IMG/VR virus record: IMGVR_UViG_3300030430_005376
Coordinates: 69,857 to 133,856 of that record
DNA from: a virus
Direction: 5' to 3' (one strand)
DNA length: 64,000 nucleotides
Made by a program: the position numbers and the translations under genes. Shown here piece by piece: positions 42,290 through 50,892 of the stretch (its first letter is position 1; each line of letters opens with the position of its first letter). The notes under the pieces were generated by a model, which was given only the letters and a program-made list of their open reading frames with translations, made no database searches and was not told the DNA's origin.

Positions 42290-43533
42290 GAATATCCCTT
42301 GTTCATTTTAATCACATAATCTTTACGATCAGGAGTAAATTGCAGTGATCCATTTGGACATATTACCCAGCATCTCTTAGATGTACAAGACTTAGGCTTG
42401 GGAGCGTAACCGTCAGTCATGATAATGCATCCGTCAAAATCTTTCTTGACTTTTCTAAAGTGATCTTCAACAGCATCAAAGCAGGTACCACCTGTAAGTG
42501 ATCTTCTAAAATCCGCAGTTTTTCCTTTTTTCCAAACTGTTTTAGAATCATCCTCAACTCTAGAGTCAAAATAGTAAAAGGTGAATGTGTGTGTCTTAGA
42601 AAGCTCTGCTAACCAACCTTGAAACATTGTCAGCGCTGTGCCGCCAACAGAGCCGCTTTGGTCTATGTACACAGCGAGGCTAGATGTCTTCTTGGACTTT
42701 TTACCAGCGTGAATGTAAGGATACTTTCTGTTAATTTTGCGCTGAGTCTTAAAATACCCGCTTCTCATTTTCATTCCACAGAAGTATTTAATCGCTCGCT
42801 TGGGGTCATATTCAGCCTGAGTTGCTTTTTCTATTTCTTGCCGTGTCGAGTGTGACACAGATCCCCAGCCTCTGTTATTTGCAACTTCTTTTGCATTCTT
42901 GAGGATAGTTTTTACTTGTTGTTCTGCAAGAGCTTGCTCAGATTCGGAAAGCTCGGATTCGTCGTGTTCATCTAAGATTGCAACTACTTTGTTACCGTAA
43001 AGGTCTTCGATAATGTCTTTAATCTCTTTGTTTTCTTGAATTCTTTCCATATACCACTCAGATGATTTCTTCGGAGGCATACTTTCAATGAAATTACTAA
43101 ACTTTTCAATAGACTTCACTCTATCTTCTGTTAACTTTTCTTTGTCTTCTACAGTTAGTGTGTTTTTTCTTCCTGGAATAAGGCCACACTCAGGCAATTC
43201 ATCGAGTGGAATATCACTGTTGATTGCAAGATCTGTTGCGATATTCCAATCTAGGTGAGGCTTTTGCTTTCTTGAAGTCACGTGCTTCCTGATAAGATGG
43301 TAGCATTCGTGCTTTAAAAGTCCAAACTTCTTTTTTGTGCTTAGAGAATGCATGAACTTAGGGTTCCAGTAAAGTGTCATTGTGCCTTTTTCGTAGTTGA
43401 CACCAGCAGTAGGTAAATCTTCAGACCTAACTTTACGCATAGCCCTAATAATCGTAGCAAAGAAGGGCTCGTCAAGTAGAAACTTTAAAAGAACACTATC
43501 GAAAGATTTTTGTGAAAGCTCTTCCATGATCAT
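42286..43533 (-). CDS. DUF2201-type metallopeptidase-like / VWA protein, partner of the AAA+ ATPase
   Basis: 415 residues. The N-terminal half has HExxH ('LLKHECYHLIRKH', His75, Glu76, His79) with 'WNIATDLAIN' after it, as in the putative metallopeptidase domain joined to VWA in DUF2201 proteins. The C-terminal half has the metal-dependent adhesion site 'VYIDQSGSVGG' (Asp291, Ser293, Ser295), then 'TGGTCFDAV' and 'CIIMTDGY'. VWA proteins of this kind work with MoxR ATPases, and the previous gene encodes one with ATGA overlap. The ATG two codons later has a better-spaced GGAG. Substrate unknown. Confidence 0.85.
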   Translation of the reverse strand: MIMEELSQKSFDSVLLKFLLDEPFFATIIRAMRKVRSEDLPTAGVNYEKGTMTLYWNPKFMHSLSTKKKFGLLKHECYHLIRKHVTSRKQKPHLDWNIATDLAINSDIPLDELPECGLIPGRKNTLTVEDKEKLTEDRVKSIEKFSNFIESMPPKKSSEWYMERIQENKEIKDIIEDLYGNKVVAILDEHDESELSESEQALAEQQVKTILKNAKEVANNRGWGSVSHSTRQEIEKATQAEYDPKRAIKYFCGMKMRSGYFKTQRKINRKYPYIHAGKKSKKTSSLAVYIDQSGSVGGTALTMFQGWLAELSKTHTFTFYYFDSRVEDDSKTVWKKGKTADFRRSLTGGTCFDAVEDHFRKVKKDFDGCIIMTDGYAPKPKSCTSKRCWVICPNGSLQFTPDRKDYVIKMNKGYS

Positions 43534-44585
43534 ACTCCAATTGCTGATCGTGTGGCCTCTAGAACTCTTGTCTTTAAGACTTTATGAATTGTTTTGATAT
43601 TATGCTTATTTTTAGTAGCCAAAATATTCTGCATAAAATCAACTACAACTTCATCTGACATGTGCTTCATAAACTTTTCAATGTTTAAAGCTTGACTAAC
43701 ATTGACTTCTGCTTCTTTCAAATAAAGAATAACTTGATCAACCGCTTCGTTTTTCTTGTCTGAAGGGAGCTCAGCAATGTCTGCCTCTACTTCTTCAAAG
43801 TTGTTTAGAATTTCATCTGCCCCAATCTTTAGACGGTAGTTTCTCACATAATCAAGAAATGCTGCCGTTGTAGCGCTGCCAACAAAACCAGCACAAAAGT
43901 AAAAAGCATTATCAGGTGTATCTTTGCCAGCGAAAGAAGAAGGCTTCAAGCCTGCGTGAGCTAAAGACGCGTTAAGTCGATCCCAAGAAGCTGGATAAGG
44001 GTAGACCTCACCTGGCGTCCTTTGCCCTTCGTGCATCAAGTGAGCCGGATATTTCTTGATAAACTTTTTAATCATGGGGTCAATATTGTTTTTATCAGCC
44101 CAAGATAACCAAGGCTTTGCACCAACAGAAAGTTCTGTTACCCAGAACCTTCTAGTCAATGCTGGGTCCATTTCATTTACGTCAAAGTCATTACCTTCGT
44201 TAATTGCCATAAAGATTCTGGTTTCTGGATGAAGCTTGTGACCATTAAGCTCTCTATCAAGAACGATCTGAAATGCAATTTGTTGAACTTCGTTTGTAGC
44301 TCTGTTTCCTTCGTCTAAGAAAAGCAAGTGAGGTTTGTGACAAGCAGATAAAAATCGTGCATTTGGAGCAAAGCGTGTTGTACCATCGACGAGCTCTGGA
44401 AGTCCTAAAATATCGCCTTCGCTAAAAGTGCTAAGCCTCCAGTCTAGCACTGGCAAATCTAGCATCTCGCCAATCTGCTTTACCACATCAGATTTTCCAA
44501 TACCTGTATCACCTTTGACAAGGACCGATATGTTGGCGGGTAGATTAGTAGTTACTTCAATAAATTTGTTAATGTTCATTTGCAT
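43530..44585 (-). CDS. MoxR-type AAA+ ATPase
   Basis: 351 residues. Walker A 'KGDTGIGKSD' (24-33), 'LSTFSEGDILGLPEL' after it, Walker B 'LLFLDEGNRA' (87-96), sensor 1 'IFMAINEGND' and an Arg finger 'ALTRRFW'. These are the marks of MoxR/RavA-like ATPases that drive remodelling with VWA partners. C-terminal helices follow. It has GAGG ten bases before the ATG and is coupled by ATGA overlap to the VWA/metallopeptidase gene. In phage such pairs may mature metal enzymes or rebuild host complexes; which is not shown. Confidence 0.88.
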   Translation of the reverse strand: MQMNINKFIEVTTNLPANISVLVKGDTGIGKSDVVKQIGEMLDLPVLDWRLSTFSEGDILGLPELVDGTTRFAPNARFLSACHKPHLLFLDEGNRATNEVQQIAFQIVLDRELNGHKLHPETRIFMAINEGNDFDVNEMDPALTRRFWVTELSVGAKPWLSWADKNNIDPMIKKFIKKYPAHLMHEGQRTPGEVYPYPASWDRLNASLAHAGLKPSSFAGKDTPDNAFYFCAGFVGSATTAAFLDYVRNYRLKIGADEILNNFEEVEADIAELPSDKKNEAVDQVILYLKEAEVNVSQALNIEKFMKHMSDEVVVDFMQNILATKNKHNIKTIHKVLKTRVLEATRSAIGV

Positions 44586-44640
44586 GTGTTTGTTTTCCTC
44601 TTTACTTTTATATTTTAAACTTTTTTATTTGCAAATGCAC

Positions 44641-45081
44641 TCATAATTTTTCAATAACTTCAATAGGCTTAATTTCAATTCTGCCTACCGAGGACAAGAG
44701 TGTCACAACACCAGAGTTCTTAGCCTGTTCCCTTGTCGCACACTCATTTGGGACCCACATTGACACAATCAAACCCATCTCTTCTGATCCTTTGTAATTA
44801 AAGCTAACCGTGTCGCCTGCCTCAAAAGAAAATATTGCTTGACTTTTTTGTGTACTAGAAAAATCTTCTTTTATATTTTTGAGGTTTTGTCTAGCTATTT
44901 TTTTCAACTCTTTTGGTGTATGTCCAGTTTCACTTATTTTTGACTCTTTGCCAGCTATTTTTGCTTTTCTTATTTCTTGAGCTCTGTTGGGAATTCCGTC
45001 AGGCTCAGACAAAGCTCGTTCTTCCTTGTAGCTCTTTCTTATTTTTCTTAAATCAGAAGCTGATATTTTCCTTTTTGCCAT
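44641..45081 (-). CDS. Basic N-terminal / beta C-terminal protein, 146 residues, unknown
   Basis: Residues 1-70 are helical and basic, with 'MAKRKISASDLRKIRKSYKE' recalling in a weak form the leader family. Residues 85-146 form a small beta domain ('AGDTVSFNYKGSEEMGLIVS', ending 'RIEIKPIEVIEKL') that looks like an SH3-like fold. No homologue recognised. It lies 55 bases before the MoxR gene in the same direction. Nucleic acid binding would fit the basic start but is not proven. Confidence 0.65.
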   Translation of the reverse strand: MAKRKISASDLRKIRKSYKEERALSEPDGIPNRAQEIRKAKIAGKESKISETGHTPKELKKIARQNLKNIKEDFSSTQKSQAIFSFEAGDTVSFNYKGSEEMGLIVSMWVPNECATREQAKNSGVVTLLSSVGRIEIKPIEVIEKL

Positions 45082-45128
45082 AAATTACCTCTTTTATTAT
45101 TATAGCAAGAAGATTTTTTAATTACACA

Positions 45129-46379
45129 CTACAAAATTAGCTTTTCTATCTTGTTTTCATGATAAAAATTTTCTAACATATAATCTAATTCATCCATGAT
45201 TATTTGATTTGCTATGTCAAAGTTAAAATTTGTTTCTTTTAAGAAGACAAGATTAGTTATCTTTTTATTGCCTTTTTCAAAAGGCGCTAACCAACTCATA
45301 GTTGCTAATTTAAGAAAAGGCTTGTCACGAATATCGCAGACTTTCGGTGCATACTCAACTATTTTGTTGGCAGGCGCATAAGATACACCTGACAATGTTG
45401 ATCTGTGATCGCTTCTTATTTTTGAGTGCGACTCAAGAATCTTATTCAATCTAGCGAAGTCTGAGAAAGATTCTTGCTTGACAAAGAATATGTGTGTCAT
45501 TCCTTCTAGAAGTCTTTTGATTTCAACTTCTTTTGTGCAATATTCTATCGGGTATCCTTCAATGAATGACTCGCTAGCACTTTTACATTCTGCTATCGAA
45601 ATACCTGTACATTCTTTCAAGAATGATGCCATGTCTTCAGTAAAAAAGTTTATTGCTTGTGTCTTCTTGAAAGATGACCTAGATTTAAGTGCTCGCTTTC
45701 TTAAAAATTTAACAAAAATCTTTTGATTTTGCCTACTAATGCAGTTTTCATTTAAGCTGCTCTCTTTCAGCAAAAAATTTGCTGCTTGTTCCCCTAAAAA
45801 TCTTCCGGCTGATATATCTGACGGGAAGTGCACACCGTTTTCTATTCTTGATTGCGCAATCATTTCTGCTATTGTTTGAAGCTGCATAGCTTTTTCAGGA
45901 AAAAGGTCAGAAAGATAGTTGCTTATCAAATAAGCAAAAGCTGTGTGACCACTTGGATAAGATGGTGAACCGGCTTCTGCAGTTTCAATATCTTCTCCCC
46001 TGTCTTTAAAATACTCAAAAGGGCGAGGTCTATCATATTTGAATTTCTGTCTAAGCATAATGCTGTCAAACTCTTTTAGCATGTCATCAATACTTGACCA
46101 GTCAAATTCTTCCTTTCCTAAAAATTTTTTAAATATATCTTCAGCGTCTCGGTCAGATAGTTCTAAAAATTTTTCTGAAAGAGAAGGATCTTTTACACAG
46201 CGTCTGACTTCGTCTAAGTCTTCTTCAAACTTTTCTGTGCCAAGTTCAGGGTAAGGCATCTCAGGAATTGTTGCCTCAAAACCTTCAAAGATTTTACATT
46301 TTCTAGTCAGCCTTTTTTTGTATTTTTTAGGTACACTAGTAATGTCGACATCTTCAAAAAGACGTTGAAGCGAAATCAT
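45129..46379 (-). CDS. PAP2-family phosphatase fused to a degenerate Fic-like domain
   Basis: 416 residues. The PAP2 signature is complete: 'KFKYDRPRP' (112-120), 'YPSGHTAFAY' (141-150) and 'SRIENGVHFPSD' (177-188), with catalytic His145 and His184. There are no membrane helices, so it is a soluble acid phosphatase of vanadium-haloperoxidase type. The C-terminal part (about 255-416) has 'FARLNKILESHSKIRSDHR' and 'LAPFEKGNKKITNLVF' (364-379), which looks like a Fic motif HPFxxGNGR with the catalytic His replaced by Leu. Both calls are from motifs; the Fic-like part is much less certain. Substrate unknown. Confidence 0.78.
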   Translation of the reverse strand: MISLQRLFEDVDITSVPKKYKKRLTRKCKIFEGFEATIPEMPYPELGTEKFEEDLDEVRRCVKDPSLSEKFLELSDRDAEDIFKKFLGKEEFDWSSIDDMLKEFDSIMLRQKFKYDRPRPFEYFKDRGEDIETAEAGSPSYPSGHTAFAYLISNYLSDLFPEKAMQLQTIAEMIAQSRIENGVHFPSDISAGRFLGEQAANFLLKESSLNENCISRQNQKIFVKFLRKRALKSRSSFKKTQAINFFTEDMASFLKECTGISIAECKSASESFIEGYPIEYCTKEVEIKRLLEGMTHIFFVKQESFSDFARLNKILESHSKIRSDHRSTLSGVSYAPANKIVEYAPKVCDIRDKPFLKLATMSWLAPFEKGNKKITNLVFLKETNFNFDIANQIIMDELDYMLENFYHENKIEKLIL

Positions 46380-46393
46380 AATTTCCTCTTAGT

Positions 46394-46960
46394 TTATTCT
46401 TGCTCGTGCATGTAGTCTAATTTGTGATAAACTTCACCAATATCATCTGCAGCTTGTGAAATGTGACTTCTCATCCAGTCGTCAAGGTCATGATCTTCTG
46501 GTATCATGTGCTGAAGTTTTTGAGCGTACTGGGCGATTTTGTGAAGTTGAGACTTTGCCATATATGCACCTGACTTGTGACCTTCTTCTTCGTCTTCTAA
46601 AGAAAATGTGCCGACTATAGATTCGGCGCTAGGATACATTAGCATAGGTTCGTAGTCTGAATAACTTGAAGGGGGTGAATCTCCACATCCACAGCCGCCT
46701 TCCATCATCAGAGGTCCGCCGCAAGAAGAGCAAGTTAATTTCATTACATGCTTGCTCACGCTAGGAGGTAGGGGATAATCTTCGTCATCACTGGGGCAGT
46801 CACAAGGGTCATGCTGGTGAACTGAGCATGGAGTAGATCGAGCACTAACGCTTCGGTCTCGCTTAAAACTATCGGGCACGTCTGCTGGGTTTACGAGCAA
46901 ATCTTCTTTTACTCTTGATATTTCTTGTTGGATAATTTTTCTTAAGCTTTCTCTTTTCAT
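46394..46960 (-). CDS. Leader-like protein with Cys-rich region, 188 residues
   Basis: Begins MKRESLRKIIQQEISRVKED, a helix much like the leader family though without a perfect (I/L)xE. Residues 43-56 ('CSVHQHDPCDCPSD') and 76-92 ('CSSCGG', 'GGCGCG') offer two Cys clusters that may bind zinc. The last 60 residues ('YMAKSQLHKIAQYAQKLQHM', 'DWMRSHISQAADDIGEVYHK') form a helical module that I recall in several marine phage proteins without known role. It stands 12 bases after the primase gene. Confidence 0.68.
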   Translation of the reverse strand: MKRESLRKIIQQEISRVKEDLLVNPADVPDSFKRDRSVSARSTPCSVHQHDPCDCPSDDEDYPLPPSVSKHVMKLTCSSCGGPLMMEGGCGCGDSPPSSYSDYEPMLMYPSAESIVGTFSLEDEEEGHKSGAYMAKSQLHKIAQYAQKLQHMIPEDHDLDDWMRSHISQAADDIGEVYHKLDYMHEQE

Positions 46961-46972
46961 GTCAACATGTCC

Positions 46973-47932
46973 TTAATACATGGAACCAGATTTAATTCCG
47001 CTTATTAAATATCTCATTCTTTCCATATTGTCAAAAGGTTTGGCATTCAAAATGCAATTTTGTGCTTCTTTTTTGGTCATGTCTCCTAAATCTTTCTGGA
47101 TATTAGAAACGTAACTTACGTTTATTCCGTAGTTTATTAGCCTCTTTGCTATTTTCATTTGTTTTTCTTGAACATCAGGATCAAGAGCCAAAACAACACT
47201 AGCGTTGGACTCGATAATTTTCCTAAACAATTTGTATTTTTCATCAATCCAACTACCAAGAATTGGAACAGAATTACTACCTGCTTTTAATGAATCAAAT
47301 ATTCCTTCAACAATTATGACCGGTCTGTCCCATTCTATGATGTGTTCATTAAAAATAATATCTCTTTTAGAAGCCTTGCAATTTTTGTACTGTTGATACT
47401 TTGTTTTCTCGCACACACGAGTCAAGTAAAAGTTTAAATTCAAGTTTTCGTCAAACGAAGGAAATATGACTCTGTTTTCAAAACCTGGTTCAAAACTAAA
47501 ACCAGCCTTGAATCGAAATAAGTCGTCTTCGTTAAACCCGCGTTTAAAAAGATAGTCTTTTATAAAATTAGATTGTTTAGATCTGCTCGTTGCAAGCAAT
47601 TTAAAATCATCAGGTAGTTTTAGAGAAATTTCTTGTTGTAATACTTCTTCCCTAAAACCTCCAAAATATTCTTTGAATCTATCTATCTGTTTATTGTTGG
47701 GGTAGTTAACCTGCACAAAACGTGCAATATTTTTGCCTTTGGTTTCGCAAACCCAACAGTGATACACGCCTGTTTCAATGCAAATCGAAAGCTTCTTTTT
47801 TTTCTTAACTTTTGGCGACTTTAAGCAAACAGGACAATGGACAGCAACGTCTTTTCCGTTGCTTGACACAATACCTTCACCAAAAGCAGAACTTAAAAGT
47901 TCTCTTTTTTGTTTTAAAGTTATAATGCTCAC
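46973..47932 (-). CDS. DNA primase (zinc finger plus TOPRIM)
   Basis: 319 residues. Zinc-binding Cys33, Cys36, Cys59 and Cys62 ('CPVC' and 'YHCWVC') lie in the CHC2-like N-terminal domain for template recognition. The TOPRIM catalytic site is 'IIVEGIFDSL' (206-215) and 'LALDPDVQ' (248-255). It is near T4 gp61 in size (342) and should make RNA primers for lagging-strand synthesis. The helicase partner is not in the window. It starts 9 bases after the resolvase gene. Confidence 0.9.
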   Translation of the reverse strand: MSIITLKQKRELLSSAFGEGIVSSNGKDVAVHCPVCLKSPKVKKKKKLSICIETGVYHCWVCETKGKNIARFVQVNYPNNKQIDRFKEYFGGFREEVLQQEISLKLPDDFKLLATSRSKQSNFIKDYLFKRGFNEDDLFRFKAGFSFEPGFENRVIFPSFDENLNLNFYLTRVCEKTKYQQYKNCKASKRDIIFNEHIIEWDRPVIIVEGIFDSLKAGSNSVPILGSWIDEKYKLFRKIIESNASVVLALDPDVQEKQMKIAKRLINYGINVSYVSNIQKDLGDMTKKEAQNCILNAKPFDNMERMRYLISGIKSGSMY

Positions 47933-47941
47933 ATTTAGATA

Positions 47942-48505
47942 TTATGAAGCTTTTTTACTTTTTTCAATCCAAGCAGCTTTTGCTATGACAAAAGCGTCAG
48001 CCATATCGTAAGAAACCTTGTTAGTCACTTCTTGCCCTTTGCGTGGGCCTGACTTGAGTATTTTAGTTGGAAATTCGAAAATATCACCTACGCGTTCTTT
48101 TACCTGTCTCAAGACTTGTTCTTTTGTAGGCTCTGCAGTTTTCTTTTTGGATAAAACGATAATGTTGTTTGCTTTTCGAGCGTTATTAACATTTATGGGC
48201 GACGCCTCTATGTCTAAGTCATTATAACATATCCACTGTATGATGCCATTAAACTTTGCTAATTTAAATAAAGTTCCAGACGAAGATCTTCCGCGAGCAA
48301 AACTCGTCAAATAATCTTCCACAGAAATATTATCGATAGGATATTTGATTATTAGACCTAGAATGTGATTCTTTACTTTTTTAGCTTTTTCAAAAAAGTT
48401 CTTCTCTTTTGTCAATTCAACATAAGAAAAGTGAACAGGTGTGCCTGAGTCGTTCACAACACAGAAACCTGTGCAGCTAGTAGATATGTCAATACCTAAA
48501 ATCAT
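47942..48505 (-). CDS. RuvC-like Holliday junction resolvase
   Basis: 187 residues with the RNase H-like RuvC acid set: Asp6 in 'ILGIDISTSCTGF', Glu63 in 'NISVEDYLTSFARG' and Asp167/Asp170 in 'SYDMADAFVIAKAAW'. This enzyme cuts four-way DNA junctions before packaging. T4 uses the unrelated endonuclease VII (gp49) for this, so the replacement is a difference from T4. Its ATG shares one base with the stop of the upstream structural gene. Confidence 0.88.
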   Translation of the reverse strand: MILGIDISTSCTGFCVVNDSGTPVHFSYVELTKEKNFFEKAKKVKNHILGLIIKYPIDNISVEDYLTSFARGRSSSGTLFKLAKFNGIIQWICYNDLDIEASPINVNNARKANNIIVLSKKKTAEPTKEQVLRQVKERVGDIFEFPTKILKSGPRKGQEVTNKVSYDMADAFVIAKAAWIEKSKKAS

Positions 48506-50880
48506 TAAAAGTCCTGTTTAAGTCTTATGACAAATTCGTCTTCTTCAGTTTTATTTATAGGTTGCGCAAAGTTAGCCTGCATGATCACATTAAAGTTATC
48601 ATCATGAATATTGACAGTCGATATGTGAACCGTGCTTAGTTTTTCGTTGTTGGGCGCACTGTTGGGAGGATATTTTTCATACGTCTTGTTAGAAGAAGAC
48701 ATGAAGAATCCGGCAAAGGCAGGAATGTTCATCACAAGACTGTGGAGTTGCTGCTCGCCTCTAAGCTTCATATCAAGCTTGTCCTTGCCGTAAAAGAAAA
48801 GATTAGGTGTCTTGATGACCGCCAAACCTTCTTCGTAGAGAAGCGTCCCTATGTTGTTCCAGTCTGCTTGTTTTGTTAGGCAATCTGCTCTAAACAAACC
48901 TCCGCGCTTGTTGTCTTTTATGTTTATAGAAATTCCGCCGCCAGAGCCTGTTAGATTTTCTTCAAATAGATGAAAAGACCCAGGGTGTATTTTAGAACCG
49001 TAGTACAGGTTGGATATGTCAAGCACACTAATTTCATTAGAGCTAACGTCTCTTGTTCTTTGTGCGATAGTCAAAACAGAACCCGGGGCAACACCTGGGT
49101 TTTCCGGGGATGATCCTACTATTTTCTCGAAGATAGATCCACCAGTAAAGACTAACCCTGGAAAAAGCGAAGATGTAGGTATTAAATTCTCCAAGCTAAT
49201 TATGGAGTAATCAAACGCCTTGCCGTCTTTTTTAAACATGTCACTTGATGACATGAGAGAATTTTCTAGTATGTCGTAGACAGGTCTGTGAAGACCGTTA
49301 TCGTTCGGTAAGATTGAGAAGTTTCTTTTTAAATTAGAAGCTGAGTGATAAACAAATTCATCAGCAGTTATGTTTTGAACTGTGGTGTTGATAGTTTTTG
49401 GAAACAATCCGAAATGTCTAGGCTGCTCCATGTGAACAAAATCTAGTGTATAGTTTTCTAAATTAAGTAGCTTACCTCCCACACCAAACGAAAACTGAAC
49501 ACTGAACGGGTCGTTTGTAGTTGCTTCAATTGCTTGAAATGGTGTAACAAGGACATCTCTTTTTGATGAAGAAGGAAAGAAATACGCAGGAACATAAAAC
49601 ACCATGCCCGCAGTCGTAGTTGGACTAGTGTCAGATATCTTTTCAAATTTTAATAAATTCTTGTTAATAAAACTATCGTAGAGCCTCACATCGTGTATTT
49701 CAGCATTTAACGGGTGAGACAATTGATCAATCTTGTAATTGTCAGTAGTTGTAGTGACATTTTCTGCATTATACCCTTCGATAATATCTTTCTGACCTGT
49801 GCTTGTTACTTCTTGATTTACCATGCTCGCCCAAGACTCGTTTCCGTCGTAGACTGCGTCAAGGTAATTGCCCAGGAGCAGGCAGGGCGGGCTTAAATTT
49901 CTATTAGCGGAAACAGAAGCAGAAGGGATATTAAAGAGAGTTTCTTTTTTATCAATAAAAATAGAACCGGTACTGTTATTTGTAGAATTAGACCACGCAA
50001 CAAGCACGTTGTGCCAATTATTTTTATTGAGTGTATGCGAAGAAGTGAATATTAAATCTCTTGGGTACGGCCCTGAGGGTGAATTTAAGTCAATAGAAGA
50101 GGGAGGAATATCAGCACTTTGGCTAAGCTGAAGAAGTAGTTTAAAGGTATTTTCTGCACCAAATTCATCAACTGTTGACCCGGATACGAGTGACAGAGAA
50201 ATAGAAGAAGAGATGTGTAAAATTGTTCCTGCTCGATAGTCTCTATCAGCACTTGAGTATCTAGGATTAATCCAGAAGTTAAAAGAAAAGCTATCGGGTA
50301 GGTGGTATCTTTCTCCTACACTTGGATATGCTAACACAGACCCAGTCGGTATTTTTTCATTGTCAAAAAAGTTGAGCGTGTTGTAATTTGTATACCAAAA
50401 TCCACAATTTTCGTATTTGTGTCTATGGTAAGGCATCAAAACGTTTCTAATTACGTTTTTTTCTGTGGTGTTTTTTGTAAACTTGAAAGGAGGATCAAAT
50501 CTAAAAGCATCAATTTGCTTTGAGAACCTAACATCTTTCGGCGCTTCATCAATAAGACTCAAATATCTTTCTAGTGAAACAGAAAGATCTGTTATTCCTT
50601 CTTCTGCGTCTGTGTTCGCTTTCTGCAAACTTATTGCTCTTACATAGTTGTCTATGTTATAATCGCTAACATTAGAGTCGCCATCAAGAACATCTTCGAC
50701 TAAGTTGTCAGCGGCTGTTGATAAATCTATGACTTGTTTAATTGCAGGAGATCTAACCGGGCTTACAAACTGCGACCCGGTGACTCCTGCACCTACTGAA
50801 GAAGAAACAAAATGAACACTGGGCCTTAATAAAATTGAAGTGTGTTCAAGGTTTCTATTGTCAAGTTTGACAAAAGACAT
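48505..50880 (-). CDS. Large virion protein with LamG-like domain
   Basis: 791 residues. Residues about 195-400 form a concanavalin-like/LamG domain ('DSFSFNFWINPRY', 'KNNWHNVLVAWSNSTNNSTG', 'EIHDVRLYDSFI'), a beta sandwich typical of carbohydrate-binding phage proteins. The C-terminus has 'STVNIHDDNFNVIMQANFAQ' and 'EFVIRLKQDF', a motif shared with the 396-residue protein encoded just upstream. It has a clear GGAG site. A receptor-binding or capsid/tail surface role is likely; which is not shown. Confidence 0.75.
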   Translation of the reverse strand: MSFVKLDNRNLEHTSILLRPSVHFVSSSVGAGVTGSQFVSPVRSPAIKQVIDLSTAADNLVEDVLDGDSNVSDYNIDNYVRAISLQKANTDAEEGITDLSVSLERYLSLIDEAPKDVRFSKQIDAFRFDPPFKFTKNTTEKNVIRNVLMPYHRHKYENCGFWYTNYNTLNFFDNEKIPTGSVLAYPSVGERYHLPDSFSFNFWINPRYSSADRDYRAGTILHISSSISLSLVSGSTVDEFGAENTFKLLLQLSQSADIPPSSIDLNSPSGPYPRDLIFTSSHTLNKNNWHNVLVAWSNSTNNSTGSIFIDKKETLFNIPSASVSANRNLSPPCLLLGNYLDAVYDGNESWASMVNQEVTSTGQKDIIEGYNAENVTTTTDNYKIDQLSHPLNAEIHDVRLYDSFINKNLLKFEKISDTSPTTTAGMVFYVPAYFFPSSSKRDVLVTPFQAIEATTNDPFSVQFSFGVGGKLLNLENYTLDFVHMEQPRHFGLFPKTINTTVQNITADEFVYHSASNLKRNFSILPNDNGLHRPVYDILENSLMSSSDMFKKDGKAFDYSIISLENLIPTSSLFPGLVFTGGSIFEKIVGSSPENPGVAPGSVLTIAQRTRDVSSNEISVLDISNLYYGSKIHPGSFHLFEENLTGSGGGISINIKDNKRGGLFRADCLTKQADWNNIGTLLYEEGLAVIKTPNLFFYGKDKLDMKLRGEQQLHSLVMNIPAFAGFFMSSSNKTYEKYPPNSAPNNEKLSTVHISTVNIHDDNFNVIMQANFAQPINKTEEDEFVIRLKQDF

Positions 50881-50892
50881 GGATTCTCCATT

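Noticed and set aside
48552-48559. TATAAATA on the minus strand, the T4 late promoter sequence
   Set aside because: Similar matches also occur inside genes at 785-792 and 35064-35071, so in this AT-rich DNA it is expected by chance, and the sites are not placed before the main late genes.
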